Part shown: positions 34,397 through 46,702 of the stretch, one piece after another
How the letters are laid out: every line of letters begins with the position of its first letter
How positions within the stretch are numbered: position 1 is the first letter of the stretch
Assembly: GCF_031755915.1 (NCBI RefSeq)
Contig: NC_083384.1
Coordinates: 23,763,001 to 23,827,000 of the forward strand
DNA from: Ziziphus jujuba
Taxonomy: Eukaryota; Streptophyta; Magnoliopsida; Rosales; Rhamnaceae
Direction of reading: 5' to 3'
Length of the DNA stretch: 64,000 nt
The notes under the pieces: generated by a model
Databases searched by the model: none
What the model was told of the DNA's origin: nothing
Seen by the model: only the letters and a program-made list of their open reading frames with translations
Made by a program: the position numbers and the translations under genes

Positions 34397-34813
34397 TTAT
34401 AGTGTCAACAACTCAAGCTTAATTTTTTTACCTTTAAATCTATATACAATGGCATTTTCCTGATCATAATGTATGGTATCCTTATCAAATTGCCATGGTC
34501 TTTCCAACAAAATATGTCCAGCATGCATAGGTACAACAGCATATAAAACCTCATCCACATAATTATCAATACTAAACTTTACCTTGGCTTGTTTGTTTAC
34601 CTTCATCTCTCCACTATCATTAAGCCATTGAAGTCTATATGTTTTGGGATGTGTGATTGTTGTTAAACCTAATTTCTCCAAAACCACATTGCTAATAACA
34701 TTGACACAACTTTCACTATCAATAATCATACTACAAGTATTACCCTGGATATTATAACAAGTATTGAAGATGTTTTCCCTTTGCACTTGATCTTTATCCT
34801 TGTACACAGTCAA
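34397..34813 (-). pseudogene. Aspartic protease domain of the LTR-A Ty3/gypsy element
   Basis: The frame contains SMIIDSESCVNVISNVVLEK, then KTYRLQWLNDSGEMKVNKQ and VPMHAGHILLERPWQFD, in the order of plant chromovirus retropepsins. The catalytic Asp-Ser/Thr-Gly triad reads Asp-Ser-Glu, so the glycine is lost. The usual LLGRPWQ reads LLERPWQ. The frame ends at TAA shortly after KIKLELL. It lies between gag and RT as expected. Confidence 0.88.
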
Positions 34814-34989
34814 AACCCTTCATGCCACCAAACTTAATTTGGCCTTTGAAGCTCTTTGAGTCTCAGATTCACCTTGTTCTTCCTCTTTGAATTCTCTCTC
34901 ATTCTGTTTGTTTTCAACTTCAGCTTCATCACTATCAGACTCCAACTCTCTATTATCCTTTAACGCCATAATTATTCTATTTGGGTATT

Positions 34990-35743
34990 GGTTGGCAACA
35001 GGTCATTGGCCCTAATACTTAAAACACACAATATCACGAGTTCTAGATGGTTTAGAATAAAACTTACCACTCGGTTTTGGTGTTTGTGTGAATTTGGCTG
35101 GATTGTCCTTCCTTGGCCTATTGGAGCTTCCCTCATATTGTCTCTGTTTTAGTCTTGGTTCAAACATATGATTGCTTATCCAACTAATTAAACTTGTCCT
35201 CCCGCTGCTTGAAACTCCTCTAAACTGTGATCTACTACCCCTCTTCTTGAGTTGGTTCTCAATTTTGATGGCCACACGCAGCATCTCTTCCAACTCCACA
35301 TATTGTTGTAATTCAACTTGGTTGGCAATCTCTCGGTTTAATCCTCCAAGAAACCTAGCCAATGTTGTCTCATGGTTCTTATTCATGCTCAAACTCATCA
35401 TAAGCATCTCCATCTCCTTGTAATAGTCCTCCACGGTTCTACTTCCTTAAGACAAAGCATGTAACCTTTGATTCAACATTCTATGGTAATGGCTTGGAAC
35501 AAAGCTTTTCCTCATGGTTCCTTTCATTTGTCTCCAAGTGGCTATTAGCTCATCACCAACTCTTCTTTGGGTACTTTGCTCTTTGCTCCACCATCGTAAT
35601 GCATAATGTCCAAATTCTAAAGTGGCCAACCTAACCTTTTTAGCTTCCAAATAGTTGTGACAATCAAAGATCATCTCCATCCATTCTTCCCATTCCAAGT
35701 AAGCCTTTAGATCACTTCTTCCTAAAAATGGTGGTATGTTCAC
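34990..35743 (-). pseudogene. Gag of the LTR-A Ty3/gypsy element
   Basis: Frames 35743-35447 and 35434-35012 on the minus strand are one gag interrupted by a stop. The first has PPFLGRSDLKAYLEWEEWME, LATLEFGHYALRWW and MRKSFVPSHYHRML. The second has VEDYYKEMEMLMMSLSM, ARFLGGLNREIANQVELQQY, a basic Ser/Arg-rich linker and IVCFKY, where a zinc knuckle would start but only C-F-K-Y remains. This matches the retrotransposon gag (capsid) domain of plant Ty3/gypsy elements. An upstream acidic segment at about 35740-36140 may be the N-terminal part in other frames. Confidence 0.88.
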
Positions 35744-36140
35744 TTTAATATTTCCAAGGTCACCATCTTCTCCTTGGGTTTGCCTTCCTTGGAGTACAAA
35801 TATGTCTTCGTACTCCTCCTCTCCATTGTCTCCAAAGTTTCCCCCGTCAGATTCTTCCCTAAAACATCTGCAGCCTCCTCTTTCTCAACCACGTCCTCCA
35901 TATGGCTCCATCCTAAAGTTCGGTCCTCTTTGTGAATTTTCAAATATGTCCAACCTTTGATCAAATTGATCAAATCGAGCATTCATCCTTTATAATTACT
36001 CCAACACCACTTGCATGTCCATAGGTGTCGATGTACTTCCTGATGCCTTAGATTCACCTCTGAACCCCACGGAATCCTCTCTAAGTTCTCTTATTAAGTT
36101 GCCTCCTCTTCTTATTCTTGAATCTGTCATGTTAGTGAAA

Positions 36141-37246
36141 CAATGCAAAAAAATCTCACCAAATTCACCCCTTTACATGTTTTACTCAAGCAAGGTCTCG
36201 ATCACTTGTGTTTTTCACTAGTTTAGGCTTTCAACCCTATTATTAACTCTCACTCTCTTGCCTTTTTCCACTCGAAGATTATCTCAACGTTTTAATAAAA
36301 AATATTTAGAACCAGCAATTAAATCACAAGTATGTCCTAATTAAACCTATCAATAAAGCAAATGAAGAACCAAGCAATTTCCAAGTGAATGATAAAACGT
36401 AGTCTCTGCTTTCCTAATCGATAACAAGGATATTAACACAGCAAGTTTTGGATTCAACAAGGAGTAAAACAAAATATTAAGAGATAAAAAATTTAAGGAT
36501 AAAATTTAGAAAAGGATTCAACAATTAACAAGAACTTAATTCAAACAAAATATAGGATAGTTATTGGTTGTAGTTCTCATAATTTAAGTCTATGTCTCAA
36601 ATCCTTAAACCAATTTTAATCCAATCAATTAACACTAATATTCAAATATCCAGCAACCAAATTTGAATGAGCAAACAGCAAATTCAACAAATACAATTGA
36701 ATTTCCACATAAAACAAACTCAATTTTTCAACTCTCTCAAACCCATCTTTTGCATAATTTTTTTTTTTTTTAACTTCGGCTTTTTTTTTTTATCACTAAC
36801 AGAAATAATACCAACATAGATTCTAGCAGTACAATCACCACAAAAAAATCACAACTTCAATGCCAAACAAGTTGTCAAACTAGATTACACCTTCCAAACT
36901 AACAAATTGCAAAATTTTAGGTTTTTGTAATATGTTGCCGAAATTCTCTTTTTTTTTTTTTTGAATATATGAATGCAACTAATTAAGATTAAAACAGCAA
37001 GGAGAAATCAATAATAAACCAAATTATTAAGAACTAATATGCAAAACCAACCAACAAACTAAAAAACAAAAATTCGGTTAACACAAAGAAACCTAATTCG
37101 CTTAGGATTTTTTTTTTTTTTTGACATAGAATGTGTAATGATAGAAGTAACTTTAACCTAATGTCAAAATTGTAGAATAAGGAAAAAAATAAAACAAAAC
37201 AAACAAGATAGATCAAGCTTAAACAAAATCCAACTCTAATATCAAA
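36141..37246 (-). mobile_element. 5' untranslated internal region and primer site of the LTR-A element
   Basis: Non-coding AT-rich sequence between the LTR and gag. Directly after the LTR end on the minus strand comes TTGATATTAGAGTTGG (about 37230-37245), a decayed tRNA-iMet primer-binding site (canonical TGGTATCAGAGC). Poly-T/A runs occur at about 36760-36790, 36949-36962 and 37109-37122. The primer site sets the orientation and identifies 37247-38382 as the 5' LTR. Confidence 0.75.
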
Positions 37247-38382
37247 TGATAAGAACCTAGGTCAACTTGCTCCTAAACACAGATTATATTAGCTCGGATC
37301 TTAATTAAGTTCATGTTTTAACTATCACCTTGACTCCTACTCAACTTGTGAATAGAAACCTTGGTATAAGTCGAAGATGCCATAATAAGTTATAGATTGT
37401 CCTATTGATAAGTCAAACTAGAACAATAGTTCCCTAATGGAGTTCTATGTGTTCTAAGAAAACAAAGAGAATTCTTTTTCCCAAGTAATTTGCTATATGA
37501 ATAATGATCTGAATATTATTGAGAAAAATAAGCCTTCAAATAGGTTTAAATGACAAAAATAAAACCCTAAAATACTATGTCAAATTCGGCCAACATAGCT
37601 TCATAATAGGTAATTGGAATCTTCCAATTCTTTTCCTAAACTAATTTAACTTAATTAATTCCTTAATTTTGAAATAGGAATTAATTAATTTAGAATCAAA
37701 ATATTACAATATCAACCTTCTTAAATTAATTTTTTCAGCAAATAATTAAATAAAAACAAAAAATAAAAGACTATTTCCTAAAACAAAAGTCAAATTTCAT
37801 ATTAGGAAAGTAGTTGACCAACTTTCCAAAATAAGTTATTTTTATCTAATCACCAGCTACTTTAAGCTCTAAATCAGATCCAGCATGCCATGTAGGGTGC
37901 CAAATAGGATTAAAACTGGTCCCCACACATTTCCATTGATTGGAATGATCAAAACTTGCTTGGATGACAAGATAACTCCATCCTGGCGCCAAAACAGTGC
38001 AATTCAACCAAAATTGAAGTGTGTGGGTAAATGATGTGTTTGGACATCCTTACTTCAGCCTTGGCATGATTTCATGGCCTCTTGGTAAGCCTAATCATGT
38101 TCATAAGTTATCAAACCCGTTCCTTGCTGCATGGAGTCCTCAAATACACCAAAACAGCTTCCCAGGTCCATTTCAGCTTTCATAACTTGGATGTTTAGTA
38201 TGGGCTTTAAATTTTTTGATATTGACATGCATTTTTTAGATTGAATTACTCTTTGAATGAAGCTAACCAGATTATCCTTGAACCTGTTAGCTTATGCCGA
38301 AGTAATTGTCTCAGTCTTTAGTTGTACAGGATCAACATCCTAGTGAGTTGTTGTTTGCACGGGTACGGACGGGTTCTCATCA
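37247..38382 (-). mobile_element. 5' LTR-A of the gag-PR-RT element
   Basis: On the minus strand it starts TGATGAGAACCCGTCC at 38382 and ends GGTTCTTATCA at 37247, 1136 bases. It aligns along its length with the two solo LTR-A copies, sharing TGTGGGGACCAG, the TTAATTAATTCC block, GGTTTATTTT-like leader and GACTTATCAATAGGA. It is inserted into the RT of the Tekay-like element at 38383. The 3' LTR is missing because the element is truncated near 33525. Confidence 0.88.
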
Positions 38383-40350
38383 CCAACTTCATACTTCTCC
38401 TACATTGGTTGGTATCTTCCAATTCTGAATAGTTGCAACCTTACTTGGGTCGACTTGAATTCCTTTCTTAGATATGACATATGTCCAAGAAACTCTATCA
38501 TATTAAACCAGAATTCATACTTTTTGAAGTGTGCATAAAGTTTTTCTTCCTATAGTCTCTACAGTACTATTGCCAGATGTTGCCCATGCTCATGTTCATT
38601 CTTTAAATACAACAAGATATCATCAATGAATGCGATCACTATCTTGTCTAGCAATCCTTAAACACTCGATTCATCAAGTCCAAGAAAGCTACTGATGTTT
38701 TAATAAGTCTAAAAGGCATGACTACAAACTCATAGTGCCGGTACCTCAACCTAAAGGCACTTTTTAGAATATCTTCATCTTTAATCTTCAATTAATGATA
38801 TCCAGATCACAAGTCTATCTTAGAAACATACTCACTCCCTGTAATTAGTCGAATAAGTCCCCGATCCTTGGTAAGGGGTATTCATTCTTGATGGTTACTC
38901 AATTAAGTTCACAGTAGCTGATACACATTCACATAAACCTATCCTTTTTTTTTACATACAAAATTGGTGATGCGAATCCACCCATGCTCGTACAACCGAC
39001 AACCTACTAGGGTGCTAACCCGATACGGATGAAGACCGGGCCGATCACTAAGGCTCAAGAGGTTTAAGGACAACCTTGCTGCCATTATCCAGGGAGTAAT
39101 TCATTCTCAAGAGGGCTTGTCCATATCTAATGATCGAAGACTTGTTTTGAGCATATAAGTGGTGGAAACCGATACGGACCCGGGTAGTGTTTTGGGTGCA
39201 TTTATGGAGTCCGGGCAGTATGAAATAGATCCAATGCTTCATGGATTCAATAAATATCACTAATAGGTCATGGAAACAAGTCAAGGTAGAAGTAAAACCA
39301 ACTTGTACGGACTTTTATGGACAACTTCAAAATTTGGCCAAAAATTGCTGTATTGCTTGCTGGCTTTACTGTATTTTTTTGAGTTGGCTTTTTCTCTTTC
39401 CTCCAAGCAAGGGAAATGTGTGGGACTTCATAATCAGCCTATTTGGCATCCTAAAAGGCATATGGAAGTTGATTTGGAGCCTAAATTGGTCAAAGATTGA
39501 TCAAAGTCAACTTAGATAAAATGATAGTATTTTAGTTTCCTAATTTGGTTTCTACTTTTTGTTTTAGAAAATTACCTTTACTTTTTGGTTTTTATTTATT
39601 TATTTGCTGCACAAATAAATTTAGGAAAGTTATTATTTTATTATTTTCATTGTAAATTAATTAATTCCTAATTCAAAATAAAGGAATTAATTAATAAAAA
39701 TTAGATTAGGAAAGGAGGAGACTTTCGACCATATTAGGAATCTTCAATGCATGGCTGGTTTTACCTATTGTAATTAGGGTTTTTTTTTTTTTTTTTCTCT
39801 TAGCCTATAAAAGGGTTTATTTTGTGGAGGAACACACTATTAATAATATTCAGAATTTATTTTGTGAGATTGAATTTCTCTTTGTTCTCTTGAACACCTA
39901 AAACACCATTAGAGAGAGTGTTTTAGTTTGACTTATCAATAAGACTTCCATCACCTATTATGGTATCTTCATTATATACCAAGGTTTCTAATCATAGGTT
40001 GGTTAAGGGTTAAGGTGACCATTAGAACTTGAACATAATTAGATCCAGGCTAATATAATATGGGTTTAGGCGCAGGTCGTCCTAGGTTCGTATCAATTGG
40101 TTCCCCAAGAAGACATACTAGATCTAATAAACTTTTTGTTCAATAACTCTTGAAGTTGTTCCTTGAGTTCTTTGAGTTCAACAAGCACTATCGTATAAAG
40201 AGTCTTTGATATTGACATGGTTCCCAATAATAAGTTGATAGCAAACTGCACCTCACAATCTGGGAGTATTCCAGGTAAATCTTCTGGAAAGACATCAACA
40301 AAATTTTGAACCACCTACATATCTTTCAACTTTGGTGTCACCTTGTTTAA
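38383..40350 (-). pseudogene. Reverse transcriptase of a Tekay/Del-like chromovirus, split by a solo LTR-A
   Basis: Read on the minus strand, 40350-40101 gives FVDVFPEDLPGILPDCEVQF and LKEQLQELLNKKFIRSSMSS followed by WG. The solo LTR-A intervenes. Then 38962-38383 continues with QFCM..., SYCELN, VTIKNEYPLPRI, AFIDDILLYLKNEHEHGQ (catalytic F-I-D-D at about 38616-38630) and KKGIQVDPSKVATIQNWK. The order and motifs match Del/Tekay RTs. Many stops and frameshifts are present. RNase H and integrase, which should follow, are gone: the LTR-A element starts at 38382. Confidence 0.85.
38968..40095 (+). mobile_element. Solo LTR-A, copy 2, with perfect target duplication
   Basis: It starts TGATGCGAATCC and ends GGTTCGTATCA, 1128 bases, flanked by ATTGG at 38963-38967 and 40096-40100. 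Removing it and one ATTGG restores the host RT reading through the AACCAATTTTGTATG junction. It includes TGTGGGACTTCATAATCAGC at about 39417, the TTAATTAATTCC block, AGCCTATAAAAGGG (a TATA-like box near 39804) and GACTTATCAATAAGA. A frame near the start has GPITKAQE. It is in plus orientation, opposite to its host. Confidence 0.95.
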
Positions 40351-40395
40351 GTCCACTAAACTTGCTAGGTAGGCTTGGCATCCTTTTCTCACACT

Positions 40396-40803
40396 TTATG
40401 GCATTTGCACGGTAGAGATAACCTCTAAAAAGGGTTTGGAATGAATCCTTTGAAACATTAATGTCTCGCTAGATTCTAGTTTACAGAGAATCTTCTTCTT
40501 TAAACACACCATCCTAGTATCCATCTTAGACATCCAATCCATATCAAAGATAACATCAAAGTAAAAAATATATAGTCCAATAAAATCTACACTCAAAGTC
40601 TTGCCGTATAATTGTACATCACAAAACTTAAGCACATTCGTAGCACTAATAATACTTTCAGAATGTGTGAACACATTCAACTCAGCATCAAGCTTAATTT
40701 CCTCGTAATTTAGCAAAACAACTAATACCAAAGTATATGTCAACCCAAAATCAAACAAAACACAAGCTTCCTTACGAAAACTTGAAAACTTACATATTAC
40801 CAT
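40396..40803 (-). pseudogene. Aspartic protease of the Tekay-like chromovirus
   Basis: The frame reads EACVLFDFGLTYTLVLVVLL and later LYGKTLSVDFIGLYIFYFDV, then IFDMDWMSKMDTRMVC. This is the chromovirus retropepsin with the DxxxFDVILGMDWL-type block. The catalytic D-S-G is changed to D-F-G, so it is inactive. It lies in proper order between gag and RT. Confidence 0.87.
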
Positions 40804-41739
40804 TGAAGGTCAACTTTGGCATCATCATGTGATGTAAAATAGACTCGTGCTTCAGCTTGACCTCCTTCCTCCTTCAATATGGGACAATCTCATACTATGT
40901 AACTTGTCTTCTCACACTTGAAACCTACTACAATCTTTCTATAGCACTCCCCCTTATGTTTCTTTACAAGTGTAGAACATGTAAGGATCTCTATTCAGCC
41001 TCCTTCTTGTCTTGGCTTCTTGGTACTTATGTTATTTTCATTGAATTTTCTCTTATTGTTACTATTACGATTCTAGGGCTTCTTTTTGGAATTCACATTT
41101 TTATAGGCTCCCTTTCAATTATAATTATGGTTCTTTATAGAACCTCCTCATATGTTGCCAAACATAACATTGTCATGGTATTATAGAGGTCATCCTTTAG
41201 TCCAGCCTTGAACCTTGGAGCCTTAATGTCACCAGTGTCCACAAACTTTGGTGCGTAGTGATTTGATTCCTCGAACTTCTTCTTATAACCCGCTAGAGTC
41301 ATACTTCACTATTTCAAGCTAATGAACTGAGTTTCCTTAGCCATTTTTACACTTATTGGTATATACTTGTTAAGGAACAACTCCTTAAATCTTGTCCAAT
41401 TCATTAGGTTGGCTCCAGTGCTATAAGCTCATCTTGTCATCTTCGCATTCTTTTTCAATGTGAAAGAAGCACATGCCACCTTTTAAGTATCTATCAAGGT
41501 GAAGGTGAAAACCTTCTCAATATCTTTTACCTAATTTTTGGCCATAATTGGGTTAAAAGATCCTTTGAAAATTGGTGGATTTAGTTTTCCAAACCCATCC
41601 ACAACATTGGCCAACACATTCCTTAGTCTCAGGGCCAGAGGTGTTGTAGTCTCTGCTATAGCCTAAACTACAACTGTACTATAGTAGCATTCAAATCTTG
41701 GGCTACCTAAACTTGGTTACCATTATTCCTCTGTGACAT
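40804..41739 (-). pseudogene. Gag of the Tekay-like chromovirus
   Basis: The minus strand starts at an ATG at 41739 (MSQRNNGNQV). It continues in broken frames with PPIFKGSFNPIMAKN, VACASFTLKKNA, FKELFLNKYIPISVKMAKET, FISLK, SMTLAGYKKKFEESNHYAPK and FKAGLKDDLYN: the capsid domain of plant chromoviruses. A CCHC-type knuckle region at about 40890-40980 reads HKGECYRKIVVGFKCEKTSY and then DCPI, with its second half altered. Several stops interrupt it. The PBS and 5' LTR follow upstream at 42550 and beyond. Confidence 0.87.
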
Positions 41740-42549
41740 CTAAAGAAAGGTAACAAATAAATTTATAATCTCATTTGAAACTAAAAATAAATAAACAAAA
41801 GCAAACTTTTCAAAATAAATCAAAGTTCCAACAACTTGTCTTATTTGTTTGTTCTTCCAATTTTGAAAGAAAAATATTTTGCATAGTAAATAAATGCAAC
41901 CTAATGAATAAGCAAAAATAGATTCCTTAATTGATAATAACCACTATCCAATATGATAAAAAATAACAAAGGTAACCCAAAATAACATAATTAAACCTTT
42001 AAAAAAAAGTGTCTAATCATATCATCCTCAATTGGATCCTTACCCTCACTTGTAATCCTTTCCATATTTAAAACTCTAGGAAGAAACTTATAAATTTTCT
42101 TAGCAACTTCTGACAATGTATTTGGCCATTTTTCCACTGCTAATATCTCCACTTTTTCCGCTAGGCATTTTAGCTCCCACCTCTTTTTAGCCTGCCATGG
42201 TGTAAGCCTAGGTCAAACCCTCCTATCTTTCATCTTTCTTTCAAAATGTTCGCACTCCAATTTAATCCTATACTCTTCCTTTTAGCTTTGATTATGAAAA
42301 TTTCATTCACAATCTTCATCAACGTCAAAAGTTTCTTTATCGGAAAAACTCATAAGTTCCATCTTTCTAGGCTTTATATCTTATCCTAAAAAACAAAGTT
42401 CCAAAAACAAATAATGAAAAGAAATAAAACAAGAGCATAAACAAGTACCTTGTGGATGTAGAAGTCATCATGGACACTTGAGTACTCTTAATAAACACAT
42501 TTTAGTTTAAAAAAAAAAATCCAATAACACAATAAAAACCACCCAAATC
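41740..42549 (-). mobile_element. 5' internal leader of the Tekay-like element
   Basis: AT-rich sequence between the primer site and gag. On the minus strand, 42000-42370 has a broken frame rich in charged residues that might be an extended N-terminal region, but I do not recognise it. Confidence 0.5.
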
Positions 42550-42563
42550 AGGCTCTGATACCA
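42550..42563 (-). promoter_or_regulatory. Primer-binding site (tRNA-iMet)
   Basis: The minus strand reads TGGTATCAGAGCCT, a perfect match to the plant initiator tRNA-Met primer site. It lies six bases inside the LTR end at about 42569 and fixes the minus orientation of the element whose gag is at 40804-41739. Confidence 0.93.
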
Positions 42564-42568
42564 AAATT

Positions 42569-45192
42569 ATAACATATCCAAACCATGCCCTTTAGGTCAA
42601 GCACAACTAAGGTAGCTACCATTTACATAGTTACAAAAAATGCGAAAAAAATTAAAACCTTCCATTAAATAAAAATAAATAGCATTCAAGTCTCATAACT
42701 TGAATGCAGCATGAGTTTAGAAAATAGTCCCTAAATATCCTATCCATTTAAGTGTAATATAAAACAAATATATAAAGCAACATTAATTGGGTTTTAACAA
42801 TAAAGCAACAACCTTAGTCAAATTATTTTTTAAGAGTTTTCTCATTTAGGTATTGCCAAAATACTCCGTGCGATCCATCAACTAATACAGAGAATCACTC
42901 ACTATCATTACCTAACATAATAAATAACAAATAATGGAGTGAGTTTACAAGTAAACTCAATAATTCCAAAGCAAGAAAAAATAGACAAGCAAATGCCTAC
43001 TATGCAAAGTTGAGAATGCAAAACATATATCTCTTTACTTGAATATCAACACTCTTACATATACTTATCATTGTAAACAACTTAGGATATCTTATCATAA
43101 TATTTATAACTTATGCCATAACTTAGAGCACATAGAACTTAAAGATGTAATTTTTCATAAAGTGTAATATACCCACTAAACATGTTTCAATCATAAGGTG
43201 TAAATCACTTATTTATGAAATTGTGTGAGACTTGTTATACATATGTACAAAGTATTACGGCCATCTTTAACCAACTTAGACAATGACATCGGAACTTTGT
43301 TGTCCTATGATCAATTTATTTTACCAATATTCACATATCATAGCTGGTTGAAAAAACAAATCAGTAAGCGAAACTTATATTTTTGAAATGAATCTTTCCA
43401 GAACAGAAATAAACATGCTAAAGGACCTGAACACAAGTTCCTAGATCAAAAGAAATACAAAAACATTTTAAACTTAATTTCAAAGTCTAGGATAAGATCT
43501 GTAAAAGTAGTTTCAGCACAAATCATGTATAAGTCAAATTCAAATAACTCATAGAATATAAATGATCCATTCTTGAAACTTTAACACAAACTACTAGACA
43601 TTTAAAAAAGTGAACATGCCAAATTTTATGACTTTTAGAGTTAATTTGGCCTTAAAATAAAGATGGTAAAAATCAGATTCTTACAGCAAATGGTAAATTC
43701 TAGCAAAACAGTCAACTTCCAAAATTCATAAGTAATTCCACAAAAATCCAAAATTATTGACTCTTACATAAATATAAAGGTATTTAATCCTAGTTTTTGA
43801 AAAATAATAGACCATGTAACAAACATCTCATTTAGTAGACTGAAAACCTGGGTTTTTCAACCTAGTTCAATTATGTGGAAAGCACAAAAAGTCTAATGTC
43901 AAGGGGAAAAAAAACATAAATAATTCAAGAAAAATCATTTAGGGTTGGTTCAAATTGGAAAATGATCATTGTAAGCCTAGTCTCTAGGAAAAATCCAGTT
44001 TTGGAAAATAATTTAGTTTAGGATTGGAAAAGTGGGTTGAAACAAAAACTATTTAGTTGAAACAAAATCTCTTTTTTTTTTTTTTTTCTTTTTGAGAAGC
44101 AACTTTAAACTTACCTTAACATAATCAAATAAATTCAGAATCCAATATTCTCATCATAAAGCTTAGATCCCATTTAATCTTATCATCAAAACATCAAGTT
44201 TTAAGGATAGAACACATGAAGATCAAACCCTAAATATTCTATCTAGTAAAGAAACTAACTTGGTTGCTTCACAAAACAATAGACCCCGTTGAAAACTTGA
44301 TATACCAATTTTGAAGTCTAACAAACGAATAGAATTTAATAAGAAACTCAAACTTTAGATGAAAAATCTTGGATCATAACCCTAAGAAAGAAAAGATCTT
44401 ACCTTGTTTATCTTAAACTTCTATGGAACGATGTACCCTCTCTCTCTCTCTCTCTCCAATTTAGAAGTCTCTTCGTAACTCCACTTTCTCTTTTTCTTAT
44501 TCTAATTTAGGGTTCCAAAATTCAATGATAAATAAATATATATACATATAGATCTGTCTATGGTGTGGACGTCCATACGTTCTTATCATGTGGACCTTGA
44601 TATTGATGAGGGTTTTTGAAAAAATCGTCATCAATACTATCACATAGAAATGAGTATTGACAATAGTTTCTTCAAAACTGTCGTCTTTGAGACAGTCTGC
44701 ACCATAACACGGTGTGGATCATCGGCACCGTAGAATTTCATTATATATATATATATATCTTTAAGTAAGAAGAAGAGTCCTAATATAACTTAACTACTAT
44801 AAAGCAATAAAAAATAATTACACTCTTTTATCTTTTATAATAATCTAAACTGATAATTTAAACTTATGTAATCCTTCCTTAATCCTTGAATCTTATCTAC
44901 ACCTAATTAACCAAGAGACAAATAAAAAAATAAATAGTTTATTCTTTATTATTTCTTATTATAAATTCAAATAAGATACTTATAAAAGTCAATCTATCTC
45001 TCAAAAGTCCGTGTTTTAGTTAAAATAAATAGCAAATAAAAGTAAAAGACTATTTTACCCCAACTATATGACAATAGGTGAGAGAAAAAATTGACATTTT
45101 ATATGAGTACACACCAATACATTTAAAGCAACAATAAATCCAAATATTTATTGCTATTTAAAACTTAAACCTAGAGAAATGCAGGTCTTACA
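42569..45192 (-). mobile_element. 5' LTR of the Tekay-like chromovirus
   Basis: On the minus strand it starts TGTAAGACCTGC at 45192 and ends near GGATATGTTATA at 42569, about 2.62 kb, just before a perfect primer site. Its length is close to that of LTR-B (2.84 kb). It holds a (CT)n tract at about 44436-44457 and a MITE at 44555-44735. It appears inserted into the LTR that occupies 45193-46702: the plus sequence right of 45192 (ATGCCATAATC) continues that other LTR. The other side of the target duplication is not available because the 3' end was deleted. Confidence 0.75.
44555..44735. mobile_element. MITE, copy 2
   Basis: The left end is TGTCTATGGTGTGGACGTCC. The right end on the minus strand is TTCTACGGTGCCGATGATCC, matching the left end of copy 1 (23191) at 18 of 20 positions, so the two copies are in opposite orientations. 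The interior has two inverted pairs around GATATTGATGAGGGTTTTTG and ACTGTCGTCTTTGA. It sits between TA-rich tracts inside the chromovirus 5' LTR, so it is younger than that LTR. Confidence 0.75.
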
Positions 45193-46702
45193 ATGCCATA
45201 ATCGGAATTTAATATTCCACCAAAGCCATTTAATTAATTATCTTAAAGATTCCAAATCATCATTTCATGCTAAAATACCACTTTAAATATCAAAATATTT
45301 AAATGCTAAAATTTATAAGTTTACTATTAACTCATCAAGATTGAAACCATTAAAAATATGTTCAAAATTCACATGAAATGATAACATATATATGTGTAAG
45401 CTAGTATTCATATATCATAAAATATACATGTAAATCAAACCTTATATATAAAATATTAAAACCATATATATGTTGTATTAATATGCCTAAATCATTTAAA
45501 AATTATAAACTACTTACACATACCATATATGATCACTTCTATTCCTCTATGGAGTTGTCTCCAAGAGCAGTAGAAGTGACTATAATATGATACAATATTT
45601 ATTAGGATCCAAAAATTAACCCAAAGTCATGGGTATGTACCAAAGGTCTTAAGTTATTTTATATAACTATGAAATTACATAAATTGAACATTAAAAAGTC
45701 TAATTATATCATGATCCCCTAAGACCCAATATCCAAAATTGGGATTTTTAACTGAACGATAATTTTACAAAATTGAACATTCTAATGGGTTACATTAGCA
45801 TCTAATTATGCAAAATCAACTCTAATTTGGTCCTAGATTGTCTAAACACATTTCAATTTTGTCCAATATTTAACCAATTAACCCAAAAATGAAAATATAT
45901 TTAATTAACATCCAAAATTATATTTCAATGGAAAATTAACTTGTGGAATGGGTAACAAGATGATAAGCTCACCTTTGTCCAAAAATGTCACCAGTGGCCA
46001 AACAAATGCAAGGAAAATTTTGACCAAACTTAATGATCTCTCAAATCATGAGAAATTATGAAAAACGAAGGCTAGATTCGAGCATAAAGGGTTTAAACTA
46101 AAAGGGAGAGAGGTATGGGTAGAGCGAAAATAGTTGAAAAATGGCCAACCCATAGAAAACATGTTGCTCCCCATCATTGGGATTTGGGGCACAATCTAGG
46201 TGCATTCAATGGTGGCTTTCAAGGCCAAGGTGTCTTTAAGTGGGCCCTTTATCTGGCTAGCACATGTAGCTCTTGGTAGCCAAAAAATGATGCAAACCGA
46301 TTGATACATTTAGAGGCAATTATGGGTTTGGGTCAACTTGGTTTGGGGTCTCTTAAATATAGGAAGGGTTTTCATGGATTCGTTAGGTATATTGTTACTA
46401 GTTCACTGTTGGGCATACTTTTCCGATGTATATAGGGCCTCGAGTCACTAACAAACAAAAATCAATGATTGTTTTAAACACTGATATATATTGATGCTTA
46501 GAAACTTGTCAAAACTATGACTTTCTAATCGTAACTTAAAATATGACATGTTGCTGTCTATGAACTAGTGTCAACTAGCTCTATACAAAGGTATATCAGT
46601 CAAACCAAAATATTGATCATAGAAAAAAGGACCAAATGCAATCCACTTGGTAAAACCCGATCGAACTTGTATAACAAGTGTATTTTGGTATTGGTTGTTA
46701 CA
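45193..46702 (-). mobile_element. 3' LTR (partial) of a second minus-strand chromovirus
   Basis: On the minus strand it starts TGTAACAACC at 46702, directly after a polypurine tract. It aligns block by block with 51800-52900 (for example TGAAATGATAACA, CATATATATGTTGTA, CTCCAAGAGCA, AAAATTAACC). At 45193 it is cut by the 5' LTR of the other chromovirus. It is one of a pair with the LTR at 50640-53002. Confidence 0.75.

Noticed and set aside
40857..41186. 109-codon plus ORF
   Set aside because: It is the antisense shadow of the chromovirus gag, whose capsid and zinc-knuckle motifs are clear on the minus strand.
42550..42563. tRNA-Met gene fragment
   Set aside because: The match is limited to the 3'-end complement used as a primer site and lies next to an LTR; no cloverleaf is present.
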